A stretch of 64,000 nt of DNA from Phycisphaerales bacterium (GCA_029260295.1 JAJDDN010000007.1:248001-312000), one strand, 5' to 3'. Shown: positions 53,523 to 63,192, counted from the stretch's first letter. Notes: a model not told the origin generated them from the sequence alone. Numbers and translations are program-made.

Positions 53523-54866
53523 ATGCCTACAGACGGATTCCAAGAAGTTAACTTCGACGGCCTCATCGGCCCGACCCACAACTACTCCGGCTTATCCGCC
53601 GGGAACATTGCCTCGCTCTCTAACGCAGGCGGCACCTCCAAACCCAAAGCCGCCGCCCTCCAAGGGCTTTCGAAGATGAAAGCCCTCATGGACCTCGGTT
53701 TAACCCAAGGCATCCTCCCCCCGCAACAACGCCCAGACCTCGCCTTCCTCCGCAGCATCGGATTCACCGGAGACGACGCCCAGCTCCTGTCCCAAGCCAA
53801 CGACGCAGACCCAACCCTGCTCAACGCCGTCTGGAGCGCAAGCTCCATGTGGGCCGCCAACGCCGCGACGATCTCGCCGAGCCCCGACACCAGCGACAAC
53901 AAGGTCCACATCACCCCCGCCAATCTCGTTTCGAATCTTCACCGTTCAATCGAGCACCCCACCGCCACGCGCATGCTCTCGATGATCTTCAATAACCAGG
54001 ACCACTTCACCGTCCACGACCCGCTCCCGGACCAGGCCCGCTTCGCAGACGAGGGAGCCGCAAACCACATCCGCTTCGCCTCATCCCACGGCCAACCCGG
54101 GATCGAACTCTTCGTCTACGGCGTAGACATCCACGACCCCGGAAACTCCGCCCGCAACTACCCCTCACGCCAAACCCGCGCCGCCTGCCAAGCACTCGCA
54201 CGCATCCATAAGCTCGATCCAACCCAGGTCATTTACGCCCGCCAGCACCCCGACGCAATCGACGCGGGCGTCTTCCACAACGATGTCATCGCAACGGGCA
54301 ACGAACGCGTCTTCATGTACCACGAGCAGGCCTTTGCGACCTCACGCTCACTCCTAACGGACCTCAGCTCCCCGCTCGGCGAGCCTGTCATCACCATAGA
54401 AGCACACGATTCTGATTTTTCGATCAACGACGCCGTCACCAGCTACCTCTTCAACTCCCAGATCGTCACCCTCCCCGACGGCTCCATGGCCCTCGTCGCC
54501 CCGCTCGAAGTCACCGAGAACCCACGCGTCGCTAGGTTCATTGATAAAACCATCGCCGAAACTTCCAACCCAATCAACACCGTCCACTACCTCGATGTCC
54601 GAGAATCCATGCGCAACGGCGGCGGCCCCGCCTGCCTCCGTCTCCGCGTCCCGCTCTCAGATCACGAACTCGCAGCCGTGCACCAGGGCGTCATCATGAC
54701 CGACGATCTCATGGCCAAACTTACAGATTTCGTATCCCGCACCTACCCAGACGAGATCTCCCGCGCCGACCTCCTCGACCCCGCCCTTGCCAAATCTTGC
54801 ATAGACGCGCTCGACGAACTCACCCAGATCCTGAATCTCCCCAAGCTCTACCCATTCCAGCAATAG
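53523..54866 (+). CDS. astB: N-succinylarginine dihydrolase
   Basis: The enzyme converts N2-succinylarginine to N2-succinylornithine, CO2 and two ammonia, the second step of the arginine succinyltransferase pathway. The 447-residue protein matches AstB along its length: VNFDGLIGPTHNYSGLSAGNIAS, WSASSMWAANAATISPSPD, FADEGAANHIRFA, VYARQHPDAIDAG-type VIYARQHPDAIDAGVFHNDV and the catalytic Cys in GGPACLRLRVPL. Other ast genes are absent from the window, so a full pathway cannot be claimed. The gene converges with the HAD phosphatase gene. Confidence 0.94.
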   Translation: MPTDGFQEVNFDGLIGPTHNYSGLSAGNIASLSNAGGTSKPKAAALQGLSKMKALMDLGLTQGILPPQQRPDLAFLRSIGFTGDDAQLLSQANDADPTLLNAVWSASSMWAANAATISPSPDTSDNKVHITPANLVSNLHRSIEHPTATRMLSMIFNNQDHFTVHDPLPDQARFADEGAANHIRFASSHGQPGIELFVYGVDIHDPGNSARNYPSRQTRAACQALARIHKLDPTQVIYARQHPDAIDAGVFHNDVIATGNERVFMYHEQAFATSRSLLTDLSSPLGEPVITIEAHDSDFSINDAVTSYLFNSQIVTLPDGSMALVAPLEVTENPRVARFIDKTIAETSNPINTVHYLDVRESMRNGGGPACLRLRVPLSDHELAAVHQGVIMTDDLMAKLTDFVSRTYPDEISRADLLDPALAKSCIDALDELTQILNLPKLYPFQQ

Positions 54867-54891
54867 GCCGCAAGATCACGCCTCAGGAAGA

Positions 54892-55569
54892 CTAAAACTC
54901 AGCAATCAACTCCTGATAAGACTCGATTATCTGCGTGGCCCCCGCTTTGACAAGATCATCCGCAGGCGTCAGTGTTGCCAACCCGATGACCCGCATGTCC
55001 GCGTTGCGAGCCGCCAGCACCCCCGATACCGAATCCTCGACAACCACACAATCCTTGGGCGGGTGCCCCATCGACTCGGCCGCGTGAAGAAACAGCCCCG
55101 GGTCCGGCTTCCACTTGCCAACCTCATACGCACTAAACATCGTGACCTTCTCAGGATCATCACGATGGGCAAACCGCCCAATCAGATCCGCACCCGTCAG
55201 CGTAAGCGTCGCCTTCTTGAGCGGCGCGTTGGTCCCCACACACCGATGCGGCCCGTCATCGCCCATTGCATCAAGAGCGTCGAGTAGCTCATGGATCCCA
55301 TCAATCGCAGGCACCCCGCACTCATGGATCTCCACATACATCCGTTCGCGGTAGTCATCCATCATCCAAGGAAGCTTCTTCCCAAGATGCCTCTCAACAT
55401 CAGCCAAGATGTCTTTGAGATCCCGACCCTTGAAATGGTTGATGGAATACTGCGTATCAACCGCCCACCCCGCATCGGTCACACATTGCGCCAAAACCCG
55501 GTTGGTGAGCGGCTCGGTATCAACAAGCACACCATCACAATCAAAGATGATCAGTTTGGATTCAAGCAT
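54892..55569 (-). CDS. HAD-superfamily phosphatase, beta-phosphoglucomutase/phosphoglycolate type
   Basis: The 225-residue enzyme has HAD motif I IIFDCDGVLVDTEP (nucleophile Asp near residue 9), a helical cap, motif II CVGTNAP, motif III Lys in GKWKPDPGLFLHAAESMG and motif IV VVEDSVSGVLAA. The DTEP/KPDPGLF/EDSVSG set marks subfamily IA (Gph, PGMB, YcjU). The substrate is uncertain. The ATG follows the metG stop directly, so the gene is co-transcribed with metG and may remove a side product, though no specific link is known. Confidence 0.88.
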   Translation of the reverse strand: MLESKLIIFDCDGVLVDTEPLTNRVLAQCVTDAGWAVDTQYSINHFKGRDLKDILADVERHLGKKLPWMMDDYRERMYVEIHECGVPAIDGIHELLDALDAMGDDGPHRCVGTNAPLKKATLTLTGADLIGRFAHRDDPEKVTMFSAYEVGKWKPDPGLFLHAAESMGHPPKDCVVVEDSVSGVLAARNADMRVIGLATLTPADDLVKAGATQIIESYQELIAEF

Positions 55570-57297
55570 CTATGAATTACGCCCGGTTTCGGGCGGCTGT
55601 TCTTTGACATCAGCCCGCATAAACAACGCCTCGCCCTTCAAAATCTCTTGATCAGGCTTGATCGAATACCCGCCGCCCCACGCGGCCAACTCACTTAGCG
55701 GAGCCTTAAACCCCGAGTTCGGATCTTCTGGATTGTTCAAATGATCACAGTTCCAGTTCCCCCACAACTCAGCCATCTTTTCAGGCATCGCTGGACTCAG
55801 CAGCAGCGATGCAATCCGCAGCGCCTCGCAGCAAGAATACAGAATCGATTCAAGCGCATGCTTGCCATCGCCGAGCGTATCGAGCTGCTTGGCAAGCGTA
55901 AACGGGGCGCAGTACGAGATAAAGTCATCAACATGCCGAACAATCGAACGCCCAGAGTCGAGCATGGATTCAAGGTCCATCTTGCCGAGAGCATCCACCG
56001 CATCGCTGACCGCCTTCTGAGTAAACTCAGGAAAGTGGTAAGTCCGCGAAGGATCATCCACCGTCTTGCCAGCGTTGTCGAGTGCCGTGAGCGCTGTTTG
56101 CAATGATGAACCGTTTGGAAATCCGAACTCGCCGTTGCAGGTCGCGGGGATCGTTCCATCAAAGTATTTATTAATCATGTTCCCGACGCGCGACATCGAG
56201 TTACCAACAGAGTTGGCCAGATCGGCGTTGTACACCTCGACAAACCGCGCGTGGGCAAAGTCCGCATCGTTGGCGCCCAGCGGGCCCTGGGTCGTCAGGA
56301 ACCAACGCATCGCATCAAGCGAATATTTTTCTGCGTACGCCTGGAGCAAATCGATCTCAATAAAGTTGCCCAGCGACTTGGACATCTTCTTGCCCTCTGC
56401 GATCCAGTACGCATGGGCATACACAGTCTCCGGCGGCTTCTTCCCCAACGCATGGAGCATCGCCGGCCACACAATCGCGTGGAACCAAAGAATGTCCTTG
56501 GCCATCAGGTGAACAACCTCGCCCTCCCAGTATTGACCGCGCTCGGCGTTGTCAACGGTCGTCAGGTAGTTGCACAACGCCTCGATCCACACATAAATCC
56601 GGTGCGAATCATCACCAGGCATCTTGATGCCCCAGTCCGCGTCACCCTCCTTGATCTTCCGCGACACCGGAACCGCCCGCAGCCCCTGCTTGAGACGACC
56701 AAGCACCTCGTTCTTCCGAGCCTCAGGAAGAATCCGGAGCTCGCCAGAATCAATCCGCTCTTTGAGCCAGGGCTCATACCGAGGCAAATCAAAGAACCAG
56801 TTCTGCTCAACGCGTTTTTCGAGCGGCTTGCCCGTAACAGGAGATTTGAAATCGTTCTCTTTGGCGACCATCTCGGTCAGGTATTCTTCTTGAGACGGGT
56901 CATACCAACCCTCGTAGTCGCCAAGCGTCACGATGCCCTCGTCTTTGAGCTGCGTGATGTACTCGACGGCCTTGGCCTTGTGCCGCTCTTCGGTCGTTCG
57001 GACGAAGTCATCATTCGAAAAATTCATAAACTCAAAGGCGGCCTTGAACCGGTCCGCGTTGATCGTCGCCCATTCCATCGGGGTCTTGTCATGCTCGGCG
57101 GCCGTCTTGGACACCTTCTCGGCATGCTCATCGGTCCCCGTGAGGAAGAACACATCCCGCCCAACGAGCCGCTGGGCCCGGGCCGCGACATCGGCGATCA
57201 GCGTCGAATAACAATGCCCGATATGAGGGCGATCATTCACATAATAAATCGGCGTGGTGATGTAGTACGGCGTTTGATTGGCTTGGTCTGATCCCAT
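55570..57297 (-). CDS. metG: Methionyl-tRNA synthetase
   Basis: The 575-residue class I synthetase charges tRNA-Met. It has TPIYYVNDRPHIGHCYST (HIGH motif), FFLTGTDEHAEKVSKTA, the editing-free insertion, DILWFHAIVWPAML and the KMSKS loop AEGKKMSKSLGNFIE. The anticodon-binding helical domain and a short end follow. Like Thermotoga/Aquifex-type enzymes, it has few Cys in the connective peptide. The C-terminal tRNA-binding (EMAP-like) appendix is absent. I chose the ATG at 57297; TACAAT ends eight bases upstream, suggesting a leaderless message. An ATG-like start at 57339 lies upstream of that promoter box. Confidence 0.95.
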   Translation of the reverse strand: MGSDQANQTPYYITTPIYYVNDRPHIGHCYSTLIADVAARAQRLVGRDVFFLTGTDEHAEKVSKTAAEHDKTPMEWATINADRFKAAFEFMNFSNDDFVRTTEERHKAKAVEYITQLKDEGIVTLGDYEGWYDPSQEEYLTEMVAKENDFKSPVTGKPLEKRVEQNWFFDLPRYEPWLKERIDSGELRILPEARKNEVLGRLKQGLRAVPVSRKIKEGDADWGIKMPGDDSHRIYVWIEALCNYLTTVDNAERGQYWEGEVVHLMAKDILWFHAIVWPAMLHALGKKPPETVYAHAYWIAEGKKMSKSLGNFIEIDLLQAYAEKYSLDAMRWFLTTQGPLGANDADFAHARFVEVYNADLANSVGNSMSRVGNMINKYFDGTIPATCNGEFGFPNGSSLQTALTALDNAGKTVDDPSRTYHFPEFTQKAVSDAVDALGKMDLESMLDSGRSIVRHVDDFISYCAPFTLAKQLDTLGDGKHALESILYSCCEALRIASLLLSPAMPEKMAELWGNWNCDHLNNPEDPNSGFKAPLSELAAWGGGYSIKPDQEILKGEALFMRADVKEQPPETGRNS

Positions 57298-57305
57298 AGT
57301 CGGGG

Positions 57306-57311
57306 ATTGTA
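57306..57311 (-). promoter_or_regulatory. -10 box of metG, leaderless start candidate
   Basis: On the minus strand TACAAT is followed by CCCCGACT and the ATG at 57297. No ribosome-binding site is present. Confidence 0.45.
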
Positions 57312-57440
57312 GATCCAGCGTCCCCCAGAGGGGCACCAAAGAGGGTGGGGTATTTCGGAATGTTCGGTTTGTATGGGCTTACAATTTGTCCTATGGTTCA
57401 GTGTTGTAGGGAATAGAGTCTCCCTGGTATTGGTTGTCCT

Positions 57441-58076
57441 ATGTGTCGAGAGGCGGACGAGTTGGAACGAATCAAGTTTGAACAACTCGCTCTGCAGCAT
57501 CTTGACGCTGTCTATCGCATGGCGTTCCACCTGAGCCGGGACGCAGATGTGGCCGATGAGCTGGTTCAGGAAGTATATGTGCGGGCGTTCCGGCCCGGCA
57601 CAATCGAGCGCTTCGAGGATAAAAGCGCCGACGATGACGAAACTTCGGGAACAGGTGGCATGCGGTCGTGGTTGTTCGCAATCACACACAATGTCTTCTA
57701 CTCGAAGATCAAAAAGGACAAACGGCGCCCGATGGCCGTCGAGGAGTTCTTTAACGAGTCGTCCGACGAGCTCCTGCCCGATGAGGCACCGCCCGTCTAC
57801 GACCGGGCATCGCTCGATTTCGAGCATGTCGATGAGAAACTCAAAGAGGTTCTCATGGGATTGAAAGACGAGTACCGCGAGGTACTCTTAATGTGGTCGG
57901 TCGACGGTTTGAAATACCGTGAGATCGGCGAGATATTGGGCGTCCCGATCGGGACGGTAATGAGCCGGTTGCACAGGGCTCGAAAACTCTTGGGTGACGC
58001 ACTCATGAGCGACGAGAAAGCGGTTGAAGATTTAGGCTTGCGAGCAATGAGCAACGGACGGACCGACAATGAATAA
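57441..58076 (+). CDS. ECF-type RNA polymerase sigma factor
   Basis: The 211-residue sigma factor has a region 2 with FEQLALQHLDAVYRMAFHL and ADELVQEVYVRAFR, and a linker with an unusually acidic segment. Region 4 reads LKDEYREVLLMWSVDGLKYREIGEILGVPIGTVMSRLHRARKLL. It lacks region 3, so it belongs to the ECF (group 4) class. The stop lies eight bases inside the next gene, which encodes its probable anti-sigma factor. The start is ATG at 57441; AGAG/GTCTCC stretches upstream give no strong ribosome-binding site, and the first ten residues are not conserved. Confidence 0.92.
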   Translation: MCREADELERIKFEQLALQHLDAVYRMAFHLSRDADVADELVQEVYVRAFRPGTIERFEDKSADDDETSGTGGMRSWLFAITHNVFYSKIKKDKRRPMAVEEFFNESSDELLPDEAPPVYDRASLDFEHVDEKLKEVLMGLKDEYREVLLMWSVDGLKYREIGEILGVPIGTVMSRLHRARKLLGDALMSDEKAVEDLGLRAMSNGRTDNE

Positions 58077-59028
58077 TGACCAATCCAATCAGAATCCCGA
58101 TAACGATCGCGGAAACACCACCGGCATGAGCGCTGAAGACCTCTGCGTCGCCGCGATGCTGCGGGCGTGTGCCGATGACGAGCTCTGCCGTGAAAAGTGC
58201 GAGCGTTTGAAGCAATACCTCAAGGACCACCCAGAGGCCGAGGCCCAGGTCGAGTTCGAAAAAGCCCTCAAGGGATCATGCGAGCGTGTGATGAGCACTT
58301 CGTGCGGATGCCCAGATACCCTGCGGGCCAAGATCGAAGCGATGGCGTGTGAATGCATGACCGCTTCGGGAATTGATGTATCCAATGAGCGATCGCGCAA
58401 GGCGAGTTTCTGGAAGCTCAGTCCGATGATGAGTGCCATGGCCGCCGCCCTTGTGCTTGCCGGCGGCGTGCTGATCTGGCAGAGCGCCTCGATCATCACC
58501 CAAGGGAGCGGTCTTGGATTCACTGACACTTCACCGGTTGCCTACGCAGAACGCGTCGGAAACTTTGTCGCACGCGAGCACATGAGGTGCTGCGACGAGA
58601 AGGCGGCGTCCAAAAAACTAATCCATGACGAGATGGAAGAATCGATCGCATATTTCTCCCAACAGTTCCAACAGACCGTCACTCCGCCAACGGCGTTGAG
58701 TGACAACGCCGAAATCCGCTACTACGGCGGCGGCGATTGCAGCGTTCCCGCCACCGACAAGTCCGGGCATCTCAGATTCGACGCCGTCGGCCCCGATGGC
58801 GAAATCGTCTCCCTAAGCCTCTTTATCGCACCCAACCCCGGGCTCCTCGGACTCGAAGAAGGTGTCACCTACATGCTCAACTCGACCCAGTGCAGCGAGC
58901 AGGGCGCCAACCTCTTCGCATGGATTGCCGATGGGGTCATGTACCTGCTGGTTTCAGAGGCCAAAGAGGACATGTGTGCCGAGGTCCGCGGGATGATGAA
59001 CGCCCCAACCGAACTCCGGCAACTCTGA
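58069..59028 (+). CDS. Probable membrane-bound anti-sigma factor
   Basis: The 319-residue protein has an N-terminal cytoplasmic domain of about 110 residues with many Cys (CVAAMLRACADDELCREKCERL, TSCGCPDTLRAKIEAMACECM). One span follows at about 125-145 (MSAMAAALVLAGGVLIW), and then a periplasmic domain with HMRCCDEK and a beta-rich end (YMLNSTQCSEQGANLFAW). The layout is that of anti-sigma factors encoded next to ECF sigma genes. The exact ZAS motif (His-x3-Cys-x2-Cys) is not intact; Cys pairs suggest a zinc- or redox-sensitive version. Coupled to the sigma gene by an eight-base overlap. Confidence 0.8.
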   Translation: MNNDQSNQNPDNDRGNTTGMSAEDLCVAAMLRACADDELCREKCERLKQYLKDHPEAEAQVEFEKALKGSCERVMSTSCGCPDTLRAKIEAMACECMTASGIDVSNERSRKASFWKLSPMMSAMAAALVLAGGVLIWQSASIITQGSGLGFTDTSPVAYAERVGNFVAREHMRCCDEKAASKKLIHDEMEESIAYFSQQFQQTVTPPTALSDNAEIRYYGGGDCSVPATDKSGHLRFDAVGPDGEIVSLSLFIAPNPGLLGLEEGVTYMLNSTQCSEQGANLFAWIADGVMYLLVSEAKEDMCAEVRGMMNAPTELRQL

Positions 59029-59232
59029 GCACCCAAATCGGCCCGGATCTGTCCAAATAACACAATTTATAACCGACTTTGATCCAAGGCGTCCTGAACG
59101 CCGATTGGACTATGGTGCGTGTATTGGGTTAAATTATACCAAATACACGGTTATTCGCATGCTTTGATCCACCTTGGCGCGAACCAGCATGGGGGCGCGA
59201 CAAGTATGATTCAAGAGCAGAAGGAACTGACC

Positions 59233-60972
59233 ATGAGATTCGACCAACAAAGTACATTTCTGAGCAAACTCGCACCGATCGTGGGTCTCGCTGCCTCTAT
59301 CGCATTGTCATCCAATGCTATCGCTCAAGACGCCCTCGGCGACGGACGAGGCCTCCAAGCCAACACCCGCGTCGGATCCGCCGGCAAGGTCGATCTCAGA
59401 CCAAGCTTCGACAAAGAAGTCCAGTTCAGAAACGCGATCGCGACCGGAAACGCCCCCGGAGGAATGAGTTTCAGGGGCGATCTGGGTTACAAAGCCGTCG
59501 GCGAGTTCAGTGGAGCCCTCGGATCTGACGCACTCTACTCCTTCCGTCGAGACTCCTTGTATTCGGGACTCGCCGGGATGGGGATCAGAGGCACAGACGC
59601 TCTCCAATACCAGTTCGCACTGACCACCGGCTCTCGCGTGACCCGGAATCTGGTTGGCAAGCTGTCCGTCTCGCGTTTGGGAGGCTCAAGCTCGGCTTCC
59701 TTCAGCGGCGGAATTGGCGATCCGGGAGCACCGCTCGCCATAGCTGATCCTGAAATTAATCTTCGTCAAGCCAGCGGCGGGACCAGCGGGACCCTCCGAT
59801 CCACATCTTCATATTCATCAACAGCCGGGCTCATACCCGAGCTTGTCACAGTCTTTGAACGCGGGATCGAGCGTGAACAGTTCGGGCTCGTCGCCTCACC
59901 ATTGATGGGTATTGTCTCAACACCAATGGATTCAGTCAAGAATCGTCGGGTATTAGCCTCCAGCCCAGAAGCCGCCGAACCTGTCAAGGATTCGTATTCT
60001 GATACAATTGAAACCATCCGAGAAAGGGCCGAGGCAATCCGAGCTCGCAATCTCGAATCCTCCCAGGACCCGACAGCCAACACCGATGACCCAAACGCCG
60101 CGGGCCAAGCCACCGACGACTGGATCGCCCAAAAACTCAATGAACTCCAACGCCAACTCCTCGATCTGCCCATGCCGCTCGGTAAAGATGACCCCGTCGA
60201 GGTCATCCAACCAGGCGAAGACCCCTCCAACATCGACAGGAACGATCCCCTCGAGCTCCGCGATCCACTCAATCCAAATCCAGATGATGAATCAGAACCC
60301 GGATCCGAAAATAGAACTCCAGAGATCAACTTCGATCACGGCGAAAATCTTGCAAGCCGCGCCCTCTATACAATCGATCCCGAAACGCTCGAAATTATCC
60401 GTGGCGATGGCAACCGGGTCACCTATCTCGTTGACCCGACTGCTAAAAATAGAAACATCTACAGTGAACACATGACCGCAGGCGAGCGCCTCCTCATCAA
60501 CGGACGATACTTTGATGCAGAAGAACGCTTCACCCAAGCACTCGCCATCCGCCAGGGGGATGTCTCAGCCCAGCTCGGGCGCCTGCACGCCCAGATCGGC
60601 GCCGGACTCGTCATCAGTGCTTCGGTTAATCTCCAGACACTCATGATCGAACACATCGAAGTCGTCTCGCGTCAATATTCTGGCGACCTCCTTCCCAATG
60701 AGCATCGGATCAGAGAACTCCTCCAGACACTCAGGGAGCGTGCCCTCCTCGAAGAACGCCCCTCCTATAGAGTGCCAGAGACCAAGCAGGTCCGACTCGC
60801 ATGCGGCCTCCTCATCGCTTACCTCGGATATCAAATCAACGATGAACAACAAATGAACGACGGATTCTCCGTCATCCATGAACTTGGCGACAAAGCCGAT
60901 CTTCGATTGGCCCTCCTGCTCGACACCGTGTGGAACGCCGTGCTCAATGACCCCCAAGAGACCGCACCATGA
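59233..60972 (+). CDS. Secreted protein with TPR-like C-terminal repeats
   Basis: The 579-residue protein has a signal peptide ending ALSSNAIAQD. The first 200 residues are Gly/Ser/Arg-rich beta-type sequence (GDLGYKAVGEFSGALGSDALYSFRRDSLYSGL) that may be extracellular or outer-membrane associated. A Pro/Asp-rich low-complexity linker follows (about 290-400). The end resembles tetratricopeptide helices (AGERLLINGRYFDAEERFTQAL, GDVSAQLGRLHAQIGAG). AAGGAA before the ATG at 59233 fixes the start; earlier in-frame ATGs lack one. It overlaps the phosphatase gene by four bases and may be a target of the nearby sigma factor. Confidence 0.7.
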   Translation: MRFDQQSTFLSKLAPIVGLAASIALSSNAIAQDALGDGRGLQANTRVGSAGKVDLRPSFDKEVQFRNAIATGNAPGGMSFRGDLGYKAVGEFSGALGSDALYSFRRDSLYSGLAGMGIRGTDALQYQFALTTGSRVTRNLVGKLSVSRLGGSSSASFSGGIGDPGAPLAIADPEINLRQASGGTSGTLRSTSSYSSTAGLIPELVTVFERGIEREQFGLVASPLMGIVSTPMDSVKNRRVLASSPEAAEPVKDSYSDTIETIRERAEAIRARNLESSQDPTANTDDPNAAGQATDDWIAQKLNELQRQLLDLPMPLGKDDPVEVIQPGEDPSNIDRNDPLELRDPLNPNPDDESEPGSENRTPEINFDHGENLASRALYTIDPETLEIIRGDGNRVTYLVDPTAKNRNIYSEHMTAGERLLINGRYFDAEERFTQALAIRQGDVSAQLGRLHAQIGAGLVISASVNLQTLMIEHIEVVSRQYSGDLLPNEHRIRELLQTLRERALLEERPSYRVPETKQVRLACGLLIAYLGYQINDEQQMNDGFSVIHELGDKADLRLALLLDTVWNAVLNDPQETAP

Positions 60973-62648
60973 GCCCCTCGGGCAACCGAACAACAGGCGG
61001 ATCACTCAGAGATTACTGGACCGATGGCTCCGTTGCCATGCTCTGCGCAGCCATCAGCGAACTCACAGGCGTCACCGTCCAACTTCGTGATGAACGCGGA
61101 ATCGTGCTTGATCCAGACCAAGACGCTGAGTTCTTCGGCGGTCGCATCGAACCTATCGAGAGTAACGCGATGGTCTTCCCCATCCGCCTTGGCGGACAAG
61201 AAGGCGGAACCACGATCGGATCTGTCGTCATCGGATGCAGGGACAGCGTCAAATCACTGATCGCCGACCCGAACGATGGTTCATGCTCCCTCATCGAGCG
61301 GATGGGAGAACTCATCGCCACGATGGCCATCCAGATGTGCACCGATGTCTCCGAGCTCCGCGTGCGGGTCAAAGAGATCGAGGTCCTCTACCGCCTCAAC
61401 GCCCTGCTCGTCGCCGGAGGTCGGGTTGACGAAACTCTCGAACTCGCCCTCGACGCCGCGATCGACGCACTGGATCTCGACGCCGGGGCCATCATGCTCC
61501 TGCCCGAAGACTCCGAGGGTCTCGCAAGGATGGATCTAGAAGACGAACTCGAACGCAGTGCTTCGATCGGGCTCTCTGAATCCTGGCTCAACTGCCCGCT
61601 GCCCTTGTCTGATGGCCGGGCCATCGACAAGGCAAGCCTTGACGGCGAAGTCATCGCCATCGAGAACCTGCACACCGACGAAAGAATCCTCGCCCGAGAT
61701 CAAGTCATCGAAGAAGGACTCAAATCATTCCTCGGAGCAGGCATGGTCTTCGACGGCCGACCCATCGGCGTCATCCGCGTTTACGCACGATCAGATCGAT
61801 CCTTCACCGGCGCCGAGCGACGCCTCATCCGTTCGATCGGTCAATCCGCAGCCATGGCCGTAGAACAAGCACGGCTCATCAAAATGAAGGCACGCGAGCG
61901 CCGAACCCAGCGTTCCCTCAAAATCGCAGCAACAGTTCAAAAGCGAATGATGCCCGACCGGCTCCCCGAAGTACCCAACCTGGACATCGCCGCACGCTTC
62001 AGCCCCAGTTTCCAGATCGCCGGCGATTTTTACGATGTCTTCGAGGTCCGCAATAAAATCGGCATCATGGTCGGCGATGTCGTCGGCAAAGGCATCGTCG
62101 CCGGCCTCCTCATGAGCGCCGTCCGCGCCACCCTCCGTGCATATGCCGAACTCAGCGACGACCTCTCCCGCGTCATGGCACGGACAAACGAAGCGGTCTG
62201 CCGAGACACCACCGTCGCCGAGTTCGCAACCATCTGGTACGGCGTGTTCGACCCCGAAACCAACGAGCTCTGTTATGTCACCGCAGGCCACGAACCTTCC
62301 ATCATCCTCACCCAAGGCCAAGACGGCAAATGGACCCACCAATGGCTCAAGGGCGAAGGTCTCGTCGCTGGCGTGCAGGTCGGCGAAGAGTATGTGATGG
62401 AACGCATCACCCTCGCCAAAGACCAAGTAATCGTCGCCTACACCGACGGCATGATGGACGCTGTGGACTTTGAAGGCCAAAGATGGGGCCGAGACCGGCT
62501 CATCCAGGCGGCAATCGACTCACTCGACGAGAACCCGGACGGAGACGCCGACTGGATCGTCGAACGAATCTTCTGGCACCTCCGCCAGTTCCGAGGCCTC
62601 CAAGCCCAAGCCGACGATGAAACCGTGGTCGTCATGCGATCGAAATAA
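60969..62648 (+). CDS. GAF-domain SpoIIE/RsbU-type phosphatase
   Basis: The protein has 559 residues. An N-terminal domain (about 15-130: AMLCAAISELTGVTVQLRDERGIVLDP) resembles PocR-type ligand-binding sensors. A GAF domain follows at about 150-305 (YRLNALLVAGGRVDETLELAL, IGVIRVYARSDRSFTGAERRLI), then a PP2C-type SpoIIE domain: RMMPDRLPEVPNLDIAARF, IAGDFYDVFEV, IMVGDVVGKGIVAGLLMS and VIVAYTDGMMDA. Metal-binding Asp residues are intact. It would dephosphorylate a STAS antagonist in a partner-switching pathway. It is coupled to the secreted TPR gene, and a terminator follows. Confidence 0.9.
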   Translation: MSPSGNRTTGGSLRDYWTDGSVAMLCAAISELTGVTVQLRDERGIVLDPDQDAEFFGGRIEPIESNAMVFPIRLGGQEGGTTIGSVVIGCRDSVKSLIADPNDGSCSLIERMGELIATMAIQMCTDVSELRVRVKEIEVLYRLNALLVAGGRVDETLELALDAAIDALDLDAGAIMLLPEDSEGLARMDLEDELERSASIGLSESWLNCPLPLSDGRAIDKASLDGEVIAIENLHTDERILARDQVIEEGLKSFLGAGMVFDGRPIGVIRVYARSDRSFTGAERRLIRSIGQSAAMAVEQARLIKMKARERRTQRSLKIAATVQKRMMPDRLPEVPNLDIAARFSPSFQIAGDFYDVFEVRNKIGIMVGDVVGKGIVAGLLMSAVRATLRAYAELSDDLSRVMARTNEAVCRDTTVAEFATIWYGVFDPETNELCYVTAGHEPSIILTQGQDGKWTHQWLKGEGLVAGVQVGEEYVMERITLAKDQVIVAYTDGMMDAVDFEGQRWGRDRLIQAAIDSLDENPDGDADWIVERIFWHLRQFRGLQAQADDETVVVMRSK

Positions 62649-62674
62649 CTCACGCACTCTGTGTTCAACTAAAA

Positions 62675-62708
62675 AAACGCTCGCTGCGTCCTTGCAGCGA
62701 GCGTTTTG
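62675..62708. terminator. Bidirectional Rho-independent terminator
   Basis: AAAACGCTCGCTGC (62675-62688) pairs perfectly with GCAGCGAGCGTTTT (62695-62708) around GTCCTT. Flanking A and T runs on both sides suit termination of the plus-strand phosphatase gene and the convergent minus-strand small gene. Confidence 0.9.
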
Positions 62709-62727
62709 TACAAGACAGTTTAATCAA

Positions 62728-63006
62728 CTAAGCCGCGAATGGGCTGTCGTCATCATCGTCAGTGTCCGCGGTCGTCATCCGAGTGAAGTTGTAAGACTCC
62801 TCGATCTCCTCATCAACAAGCGTTGAGAGTTCTTCGAGCTTGGACTCAGCGTGAGCAAGAGCAGACTGGGCGAAGTCGATGGAATCCATCGCGTCCTCCT
62901 TGTTGGACTCCCCAGCACGGCGCCATGACGCGATGCTGTTAAACGGAAGCGGCGCCGGGGGATCTTCGATGGTGTCGGTTTCTCTACAAAGTCTCAGGTT
63001 CGGCAT
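62728..63006 (-). CDS. Small acidic hypothetical protein
   Basis: This 92-residue protein ends in an Asp run (TADTDDDDDSPFAA). The central helix is amphipathic (FAQSALAHAESKLEELSTLVDEE). I chose the ATG at 63006 because AAGGAGG lies six bases before it; the longer frame to 63165 has no such site. A second ATG at 62889 (MDSIDFAQSA) is also preceded by AAGGAGG at good spacing, so a 53-residue form may be made too. No family is recognised. It converges on the shared terminator with the phosphatase gene. Confidence 0.6.
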   Translation of the reverse strand: MPNLRLCRETDTIEDPPAPLPFNSIASWRRAGESNKEDAMDSIDFAQSALAHAESKLEELSTLVDEEIEESYNFTRMTTADTDDDDDSPFAA

Positions 63007-63192
63007 TGCTGACCTCCTTGAACAGGGGTTCGTCCTAATGAGTCTGCAAAACAGATCGTCATTTGGGGCCTCTGAATGAAGAGCAATCCGTAATCCGGAG
63101 TCGGTTTGAGCCGATGAGTCAAGACAGGAAATCCCATGCAAAGAGTTATCGGCACTTAGGGCCATACAAGTTGAGCTTTGACTTCTACGGAA

